The translations under genes were made by a program, and so were the position numbers. This document shows positions 1-4,892 of a DNA stretch of 6,973 nucleotides, in pieces. This stretch comes from Patescibacteria group bacterium. GTDB lineage: Bacteria; Patescibacteriota; Minisyncoccia; Portnoybacterales; UBA2143. Location of the stretch: positions 1-6,973 of the forward strand of contig JAHJQT010000042.1 in assembly GCA_018819085.1 (NCBI GenBank), written 5' to 3'. Position 1 is the stretch's first letter. The number at the start of each line of letters is the position of its first letter. The notes below the pieces were generated by a model, which worked only from the letters and a program-made list of their open reading frames with translations, was not told where the DNA came from and searched no databases.

Positions 1-1046
1 TAATTTCTTTAATTGAGGCAAGAAATATAGGTCTTGGTTTTTATTCTTGGTTTAAGTTATTAGAAATGATTATCTTATTTCTTTACTTAAAACACAATTT
101 TAAGCAATTATTCAGTTTTGAAAAATTATCTTACATTTTTGTTTTTAGTGGCTTATTCCAATCTTTTATTGCTATTAGTCAATATATTCAACAGAAAAGT
201 TTAGGTTTAAAATTTTTAGCAGAAAGTCCATTAAATCCAGAAATAGCAGGTGTTGCTAAGATTATTGTTGATGGAACAAAAATGATTCGTTCTTATGGAA
301 CTTTTCCTCATCCTAATGTTTTAGCTGTTTTTATTTTTATTTGTATCTTTTTTACTTTTTATCTTTTTCTAGATAAAAAAAACTCTTTTAAGAAATATGT
401 ATTTTTATCAATTATATTCTTCTTTTTATTTTTTACTCTATTTTTAACATATTCCCGCTTAACTATCTTTATTTTTTTATTATCTAGCATAATTTATTTT
501 ATTCTTTTATTTAAAAAGCATAAAAAACAAGTTCTTATTCTATTCTTATTATTTATAATTTTTTTATTTATAATCACTTATTTAATTTGGCCTGAAATTT
601 CATCTCGCTTAAATGTTTCAATGGGGGATCAATCTATTGGTCTGCGATTATTTTATAATCAAACAGCTTTTTTAATTATTCAAGAATATCCTTTTCTTGG
701 AATAGGTTTTGGAAACTTTGTTTGGGAAATTAGACAGATGCTTGATTTGCTTAATTCTTGGATCCATCAGCCAGTTCATAGTATTTATTTATTAATTGCT
801 TCTGAAGCAGGTTTAATAGGATTATTTACATTCTTAATGTTTATTTATCAGTTATTAAGGCAATTTAATAAAAAATTAAAAAACAAAAAGAATTATTTAT
901 TATTTATAATATTTTTTGCCTTTTTGTTTATTGGTATATTTGATCATTTTTTCTGGACTCTTCAGCAAGGCCAATTAATGTTTTGGATATTTTTGGGATT
1001 AATGGCTGGGAATGAGTTTGCAATTCCTTCTAGAGACATATTTTAA
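1..1046 (+). CDS. O-antigen ligase / polymerase-like membrane protein (Wzy_C/WaaL family), 5' end cut by window edge
   Basis: The frame is open from the first complete codon (bases 3-5), so the ATG at 66 is internal and the true start lies outside the window. About 347 residues are visible; the family is usually 400-450, so roughly 60-100 N-terminal residues are missing. The protein is almost wholly hydrophobic with many membrane helices. Counting from the Met at 66, family marks are: an R-x-x-GTFPHPN loop (74-84), an S-R pair after a helix (130-131), GLR (192-194), the PFLGIGFGNF element (209-218), and the extracytoplasmic HSIYLLIASEAGLIG stretch (238-252), with a DHFFWTLQQGQ block (293-303) near the end. 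These proteins join or polymerise undecaprenyl-linked glycans at the outer face of the cytoplasmic membrane; the actual acceptor here (lipid, glycan or protein) cannot be told. A terminator begins inside the stop codon, and the next gene is another glycosyltransferase. Family call is firm, exact role is not. Confidence 0.88.
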   Translation, partial: ISLIEARNIGLGFYSWFKLLEMIILFLYLKHNFKQLFSFEKLSYIFVFSGLFQSFIAISQYIQQKSLGLKFLAESPLNPEIAGVAKIIVDGTKMIRSYGTFPHPNVLAVFIFICIFFTFYLFLDKKNSFKKYVFLSIIFFFLFFTLFLTYSRLTIFIFLLSSIIYFILLFKKHKKQVLILFLLFIIFLFIITYLIWPEISSRLNVSMGDQSIGLRLFYNQTAFLIIQEYPFLGIGFGNFVWEIRQMLDLLNSWIHQPVHSIYLLIASEAGLIGLFTFLMFIYQLLRQFNKKLKNKKNYLLFIIFFAFLFIGIFDHFFWTLQQGQLMFWIFLGLMAGNEFAIPSRDIF

Positions 1047-1072
1047 AAACAGGAATAGCATTCCTGTTTTTT
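1045..1072 (+). terminator. Intrinsic terminator after the ligase gene
   Basis: A near-perfect inverted repeat pairs 1045-1056 with 1060-1071 around a three-base loop (AGC). The core is ACAGGAAT/ATTCCTGT and the outer pairs are A-T, so the run of T at 1067-1072 serves as both stem arm and U-tract. It starts within the TAA stop of the ligase gene. The flanking A and T runs mean it could also work on the minus strand. Confidence 0.85.
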
Positions 1073-1087
1073 ATATTGTTTAAAATT

Positions 1088-1096
1088 TGTTATGAT
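1088..1096 (+). promoter_or_regulatory. Extended -10 promoter of the TMTC-like gene, leaderless geometry
   Basis: The sequence TGTTATGAT is an extended -10 (TGn followed by TATGAT, one mismatch to TATAAT). It lies just downstream of the preceding terminator. With the last base of the hexamer at -7, +1 falls on base 1103, the A of the ATG. No good -35 hexamer is seen at 16-18 bases upstream (only T-rich sequence), which is tolerated by extended -10 promoters. There is no Shine-Dalgarno before the ATG, in agreement with leaderless translation. The prediction is from sequence only. Confidence 0.6.
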
Positions 1097-1102
1097 GACT
1101 AT

Positions 1103-2701
1103 ATGGAGAAAAAACAGAAAAAGTTTGTATTTCTAAGTATTTGTTTTGTTTTGGTTTTTTTTATTTACGGATATACACTTTCAGGTGATTTTGTTTTTGA
1201 TGATAGGTCAATTGCAAGTCATTATCCTATCTTTAAAGATATTAATAATCTTCCTGAAGTAGCTGTAATGGGTTATTGGACAGAAGAATCTGGTCTTTAT
1301 CGACCAGTGGTTTTAATTAGTTATGCTCTTAATTCTGCATTTTTTGGACCTTTTGCATTTAGTTTTCACTTAATTAATCTTATTCTCTATGCTTTTATAG
1401 GTTATTTACTTTATCTTCTTATTAGAATAATTTTTCCCAAAAAAGAAAAATTTGCTTATTTATTCTCTATATTATTTTTAGTTTTACCAATACATACTGA
1501 AGTTGTTGCTAATATAGTTGGCAGAGCGGAAATACTAGCTTTATTATTTTCTCTTTTAACTTTTCTAGAATTAAGCAAGAGTAAAAGCAATCTATGGAAA
1601 GCAGGATTATGGTTTCTTTTAGCTCTTGGAAGTAAAGAAGTAGCTGTTGCTGTTCTGCCTATATCTTTATTTATTATATTTTATAAAAATAAATGCTGTT
1701 TTAATAAAAAAAATATTGGAGATTATTTTTCTCCATTAATTATTTTATTTACTTCAGCTTTTGTATATTTTTCAATTAGATTTTTAGTTTTAGGTCAGTA
1801 TTTCTTTTCTAATAATGCTACTTTAACAGAAAATCCTTTAAAGTTTGTTTCTTTTGGAGAAAGAATTGCTACTGGTTTTAAAATCTTATTTCTCTATATT
1901 AAAAAATCATTATTTGGATTTAATCTTTGTTCTGATTATTCATATAATCAGATTCCTATTTCAAAAAGTTTTTTTAATCTGGAAACCTTATTAGGACTAG
2001 GTCTTTTCTTATTTTTTATTTTTAGTTTAATATTTTTTCTAAAAAAAGCTCCTATTTTAGCTTTAGGTTCTGCTTTCTTTCTTTTTCCTTTTCTGCCTGT
2101 TTCCAATTTATTTTTTGCAATGGGTACAATTATGGGGGAGCGATTAATGTTTTTCCCTTCCGTCGGAATTTGTCTTTATTTAGCTCAGGGATTAATTTGG
2201 TTATATAAGATTAAAAATAATAAATTTATTCATTTTTTATTTGTAGTTTTAATTATTGGTTTAATTTGTTTTTATGGAGCAAAGAGCTTTATTAGAAGTT
2301 TTGACTGGCTTACTGAAGAAAAACTCTTTATTTCAGCTGCTCAATGTGCTCCTCATAGTGTCTTATCTCGTTCTAATATGGGTACAGTCTATTATTTTGA
2401 AGGAAAATACAAAGAAGCAGAAGAAGAAATTTTAGAAGCTCATAAAATTTATGATAAATATTCAAAAGCAGTTAATAATTTAGGCTTGATTTATTGGAAG
2501 AAAGAAGAATATGATAAAGCCCAAGAACAATATTTTAAAGCAATTAAAAATTGGCCTCCCTATGAAGGTGTTTATGAGAATTTAATTCTTCTTTATCTAA
2601 GCCAGGGTCAAACAGAAAAAGCTCGCAAATGGATTAATGCTATTTTTATAAGTGATCAAGAGTCAAAAGATATTTATTTAAAAAGATATGGATTAAAATA
2701 A
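1103..2701 (+). CDS. TMTC-like polytopic glycosyltransferase with C-terminal TPR repeats
   Basis: A protein of 532 residues resembling the TMTC (DUF1736) family of GT-C fold enzymes, which transfer mannose from a dolichyl-phosphate-type lipid donor to protein hydroxyl groups. Order seen: a first membrane helix (about 8-24); the GDFVFDDR loop (28-35) with the DD pair expected at the GT-C catalytic site; YRPVVLISYALN (66-77); IHTEVVANIVGRAE (130-143); SKE (177-179); several helices; the block LPVSNLFFAMGTIMGERLMFFPS (331-353); then about three TPRs (roughly 421-452, 453-487, 488-516), which in this family follow the membrane part and bind protein partners. Start: ATG at 1103 is preferred over an in-frame TTG at 1076, because the TTG lies against the terminator T-run and upstream of a good -10 box. 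The gene has its own promoter and no clear terminator, so read-through toward pyrB is possible. A protein acceptor is inferred from the TPRs and family; the donor sugar is unknown. Confidence 0.85.
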   Translation: MEKKQKKFVFLSICFVLVFFIYGYTLSGDFVFDDRSIASHYPIFKDINNLPEVAVMGYWTEESGLYRPVVLISYALNSAFFGPFAFSFHLINLILYAFIGYLLYLLIRIIFPKKEKFAYLFSILFLVLPIHTEVVANIVGRAEILALLFSLLTFLELSKSKSNLWKAGLWFLLALGSKEVAVAVLPISLFIIFYKNKCCFNKKNIGDYFSPLIILFTSAFVYFSIRFLVLGQYFFSNNATLTENPLKFVSFGERIATGFKILFLYIKKSLFGFNLCSDYSYNQIPISKSFFNLETLLGLGLFLFFIFSLIFFLKKAPILALGSAFFLFPFLPVSNLFFAMGTIMGERLMFFPSVGICLYLAQGLIWLYKIKNNKFIHFLFVVLIIGLICFYGAKSFIRSFDWLTEEKLFISAAQCAPHSVLSRSNMGTVYYFEGKYKEAEEEILEAHKIYDKYSKAVNNLGLIYWKKEEYDKAQEQYFKAIKNWPPYEGVYENLILLYLSQGQTEKARKWINAIFISDQESKDIYLKRYGLK

Positions 2702-2716
2702 GTTGTGTTCAAAAAA

Positions 2717-2734
2717 ATAAGCGATTATGCTTAT
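2717..2734. repeat. Short perfect inverted repeat in the gap before pyrB
   Basis: ATAAGC at 2717-2722 is mirrored by GCTTAT at 2729-2734 around a six-base loop. On the minus strand the hairpin would be followed by a run of seven T (complement of 2711-2717), so it has the shape of a weak terminator facing back toward the TMTC gene. It also overlaps a TATAAT hexamer at 2732-2737. With only two G-C pairs it may be chance. Confidence 0.3.
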
Positions 2735-2746
2735 AATTAAATCAGA

Positions 2747-2775
2747 TTGACATGTAGATGGATTTGTATTAATAT
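2747..2775 (+). promoter_or_regulatory. Likely sigma-70-type promoter of pyrB
   Basis: A perfect -35 TTGACA (2747-2752) is followed after 17 bases by TAATAT (2770-2775), a four-of-six match to the -10 consensus. Start of transcription would be near 2782, giving an untranslated leader of about 47 bases. A second possible -10, TATAAT at 2732-2737, has no matching -35 at the right distance. The rest of the 127-base gap (2702-2828) holds no gene that I can see. Confidence 0.6.
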
Positions 2776-2817
2776 AAACAAACTAAGTTTAAACGTTCTT
2801 TAACTGTTAATTATATA

Positions 2818-2823
2818 GGGAGG
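2818..2823 (+). promoter_or_regulatory. Ribosome binding site of pyrB
   Basis: GGGAGG lies five bases before the ATG at 2829 and is complementary to the anti-Shine-Dalgarno. It fixes the pyrB start, and it is the only convincing Shine-Dalgarno in the window; none of the other visible starts has one. Confidence 0.8.
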
Positions 2824-2828
2824 GAAAA

Positions 2829-3965
2829 ATGGAAAATAAAAAATGGTCTGAAGATAGTCAAGAAATCAGAAAAAGGGCTTTGATAATGAATTGGCAAGAA
2901 TTTTCAGTTATGGGAGAAAAAGATAAAACTGTTTTTCTTAATAATATTGAAACAGACAATCCTTTTCATGTTTTGTTTAGTCAGCAATTTGACCGAAGGA
3001 GTTTAGATCTTCTTTGTCAAGTGGCTGAAAAAGCCAGGATGATTCATAAGGATAGGGTAGAAGGAAGAAAATTTTTGAAAAGCTTGCTTTTCGGCACTTA
3101 TGCTTTGAATTTTTTCCATCAGCCAAGTACTCGAACTTTTCTTTCTTTTCAAACAGCTCAAGAAGTATTAGGCATGGGCATTCGTGATATTCGCGATCCA
3201 AGCACTTCTTCTGAAGCTAAAGGAGAAACACTAGAAGATTCAATCAGAACTTTTAGTAGTTATTTTGACTTAATTATTATGAGGCATGAGAACGAACAAG
3301 CAGCTGAGTTAGGTGCTTGGGTATTAAATAAGTCTGATCGACGTATTCCAATTATTAATGCTGGCTCAGGTAAAGATCAACATCCCACCCAGGCCCTGAC
3401 TGATGTCTATACTTTATACAAATCTTTTGATGGAAAAATTGATGGCAGAACCATTGTTATGGTGGGCGACTTGGCCAGAGGCAGAACTGTTCGTTCTCTT
3501 TCTTATTTAATGAAGAATTATCGGGGAATGAAACTGATTTTTGTTTCGCCTCTGCATTTAAGAGTGAGTGATGATATCAGAAGTTTTTTTGATAGGCATC
3601 AGATCTCTTATCGAGAAGCAGATAATCTCAGAGAAGTTATTCCAGTAGCTGATGCTATTTACATGACTAGGGTTCAAGATGAATGGGATCAAAAAGATCA
3701 AGGAGAACCAATACCTGGTCAAGTGAAAATTCATCAGCCGATTAATCCAAAGTATAAGTTCAAAAAAGAGTATCTGGATTTAATGAAGGAAAATGCTGTT
3801 TTAATGCATCCTCTGCCCAAAAGAGATGAAATAGATGAGGAGGTTGGATATTCAAGTGACAAGAGAGTTGTTTTCTGGCGCCAAGAAAGAAATGGCATGT
3901 GGATGAGAGTGGCTTTGATTGCGACAATCTTCCAAAAGGAAAATGAAATTCTTAATTGGCAGTAA
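2829..3965 (+). CDS. pyrB: Aspartate carbamoyltransferase catalytic subunit
   Basis: Catalyses the committed step of pyrimidine synthesis, carbamoyl phosphate plus L-aspartate to N-carbamoyl-aspartate, in the cytoplasm. At 378 residues it is longer than the E. coli chain (about 310), mainly through an N-terminal extension of about 45 residues and an insert near 286-312. Carbamoyl-phosphate site: S100-T101-R102-T103, R152 (MRH), H185 and Q188 in HPTQ. The lysine loop is AKGET (K131). Aspartate-side residues: R219 in GDLARGRT, R281 and Q283 in YMTRVQ, and HPLP (327-330). MTRVQ and HPLP mark aspartate rather than ornithine carbamoyltransferases, whose motif there is HCLP. Odd: the residue after STRT is F104, where the family nearly always has Arg. 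The gene has its own promoter, a strong Shine-Dalgarno and a strong terminator, so it is a single-gene unit. No pyrI or other pyr gene is visible. Its GC content is clearly higher than that of the genes before it. Confidence 0.93.
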   Translation: MENKKWSEDSQEIRKRALIMNWQEFSVMGEKDKTVFLNNIETDNPFHVLFSQQFDRRSLDLLCQVAEKARMIHKDRVEGRKFLKSLLFGTYALNFFHQPSTRTFLSFQTAQEVLGMGIRDIRDPSTSSEAKGETLEDSIRTFSSYFDLIIMRHENEQAAELGAWVLNKSDRRIPIINAGSGKDQHPTQALTDVYTLYKSFDGKIDGRTIVMVGDLARGRTVRSLSYLMKNYRGMKLIFVSPLHLRVSDDIRSFFDRHQISYREADNLREVIPVADAIYMTRVQDEWDQKDQGEPIPGQVKIHQPINPKYKFKKEYLDLMKENAVLMHPLPKRDEIDEEVGYSSDKRVVFWRQERNGMWMRVALIATIFQKENEILNWQ

Positions 3966-3977
3966 TTATAGAATTTA

Positions 3978-4010
3978 GGGCCTGCTGTATAATTAGCAGG
4001 CCCTTTTTTA
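3978..4010 (+). terminator. Strong intrinsic terminator after pyrB
   Basis: A nine-pair perfect stem, GGGCCTGCT at 3978-3986 with AGCAGGCCC at 3995-4003, closes an eight-base loop and is followed directly by TTTTTT (4004-4009) and a second T-run at 4011-4017. It starts 12 bases after the pyrB stop. It separates pyrB from the yidD operon. Confidence 0.95.
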
Positions 4011-4024
4011 TTTTTTTAAGATAG

Positions 4025-4030
4025 TATAAT
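4025..4030 (+). promoter_or_regulatory. Probable -10 box for the yidD operon
   Basis: A perfect TATAAT lies between the pyrB terminator and yidD. Transcription would start near 4037, leaving a leader of only about nine bases before the ATG at 4046, with no Shine-Dalgarno. No good -35 or TG extension is seen; the upstream region is the terminator T-run. A TATAAT can arise by chance in such AT-rich DNA, but a promoter is needed here because a strong terminator precedes the gene. Confidence 0.5.
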
Positions 4031-4045
4031 ATTAAAAATAATTAA

Positions 4046-4264
4046 ATGAAATCAATTCTTTTATTTTTAATAAAAATATATCAGAAAACCATATCTCCGG
4101 ATCATGGGTATTTTCCGATTCTTCGGATTTTAGGTCAATGTCGTCATAATCCAACCTGTTCACAATATACTTATGAATCAATAGAAAAATATGGTATTTT
4201 AAAAGGTATTGGAATGGGATTAAAACAACTTGCTAATTGTCATCCTTGGGGAAGAAGCTTATAA
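4046..4264 (+). CDS. yidD: Membrane protein insertion efficiency factor YidD, short C-terminus
   Basis: A small protein (72 residues) of the YidD/UPF0161 family, which associates with the inner face of the membrane and aids YidC/Sec-dependent insertion of membrane proteins. Marks: an N-terminal amphipathic/hydrophobic helix (1-13), YQKTISPDHG (12-21), CRHNPTCSQY (32-41), YESIEKYGILKG (43-54), and CHPW (65-68), with the three family cysteines C32, C38 and C65. Between ISP and the first Cys it has about a dozen extra residues compared with the E. coli type. The usual glycine/aspartate tail after CHP is missing: it ends WGRSL. Start chosen at ATG 4046, giving the standard N-terminus. It does not sit with rpmH, rnpA or yidC as in many bacteria, but heads a new operon; the next gene starts seven bases after its stop. 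Confidence 0.9.
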   Translation: MKSILLFLIKIYQKTISPDHGYFPILRILGQCRHNPTCSQYTYESIEKYGILKGIGMGLKQLANCHPWGRSL

Positions 4265-4271
4265 TAAAAAT

Positions 4272-4883
4272 ATGAATAAGGTTATTAAGTTTTTAATTTT
4301 TTCAGACGTAGCTTTGGTTAGCGGGTTTGGTTTTGTTAATCCTATTTTTGCTATTTTTTTAACAGAAAGAATAAGAGGAGGTAATATAGAAGTGGCTGGT
4401 TATGCAGCTGCAATTTATTGGATTGTTATTTCTTTAACAGTAATCCTTTTTGGAAAATATTTGGATAAGAATCATGGAGAAAAAGATGATTTTTGGTTTA
4501 TTGTTGTTGGCAATATTCTAGCGGCTTTGGCTGTTTTAGGATATATTTTTTCTTATCTGCCATGGCATATCTATTGTTTACAGATAATTTATTCATTAGG
4601 TATGTCTATGAATATTTCTGCTTATCCGGCAATTTTCACTCGTCATATTGATAAAGGCAAGGAATCATTTGACTGGAGCGTTAGAGCAGCTCTGGTTGGC
4701 ATTGGCGCAGGAGTAGCCGGGGCATTAGGCGGAATAGTTGCTAACCGTTTTGGGTTTAATGTTCTTTTTATGGGCATTATCGTTTTTGTCTTAATCAGTG
4801 CTTTTCTTCCGTTTTTTATTTATAAAAAAATATGGCCTCAAGACGAGAAGACTCTAAGGATTCCTTTGGGTAAAAATCTTTAG
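4272..4883 (+). CDS. Half-length MFS-like membrane transporter (6 TM)
   Basis: A 203-residue protein with about six membrane helices (near 6-30, 41-60, 73-95, 97-117, 137-157, 163-185). Between helices 2 and 3 lies GKYLDKNHGEKD (61-72), which fits MFS motif A (G-x-x-x-D-x-x-G-R/K). The segment around 141-166 (LVGIGAGVAGALGGIVANRFG and following) resembles an MFS helix 5 with its glycine-rich packing face. Typical MFS proteins have 12 helices in about 400 residues, so this is one six-helix half. There is no second half downstream: polX begins nine bases after the stop. It could work as a dimer, be a degenerate remnant, or have another role; substrate unknown. ATG at 4272 is preferred to an in-frame TTG at 4230 that would overlap yidD. 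No Shine-Dalgarno is visible, so coupling to yidD is likely. Confidence 0.72.
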   Translation: MNKVIKFLIFSDVALVSGFGFVNPIFAIFLTERIRGGNIEVAGYAAAIYWIVISLTVILFGKYLDKNHGEKDDFWFIVVGNILAALAVLGYIFSYLPWHIYCLQIIYSLGMSMNISAYPAIFTRHIDKGKESFDWSVRAALVGIGAGVAGALGGIVANRFGFNVLFMGIIVFVLISAFLPFFIYKKIWPQDEKTLRIPLGKNL

Positions 4884-4892
4884 TTTTTAATT

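Noticed and set aside
66..1046. ATG at 66 as the start of the ligase gene
   Set aside because: The frame is open through the window edge, and the upstream codons (reading up to WFKLLE) fit the family, so the ATG is internal.
1076..1102. TTG start extending the TMTC-like protein by nine residues
   Set aside because: The added residues are not like an N-terminus of the family, the TTG abuts the terminator T-run, and the extended -10 would lie inside the coding region.
2784..2815. Possible leader hairpin (AGTTTAAA with TTTAACT, one bulge) as a pyrimidine attenuator or riboswitch
   Set aside because: The pairing is short, bulged and nearly all A-T, with no U-run, no competing structure and no recognisable PyrR-type anti-antiterminator.
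2977..3201. Minus-strand reading frame of 74 codons inside pyrB
   Set aside because: It lies wholly opposite the conserved pyrB catalytic region (STRT and AKGET motifs), has no recognisable domain, and shows no promoter or Shine-Dalgarno.
4230..4271. TTG start extending the MFS-like protein by 14 residues into yidD
   Set aside because: The ATG at 4272 gives a normal N-terminus just before the first helix and the usual short operon spacing; the extension would overlap yidD by 35 bases without a Shine-Dalgarno.
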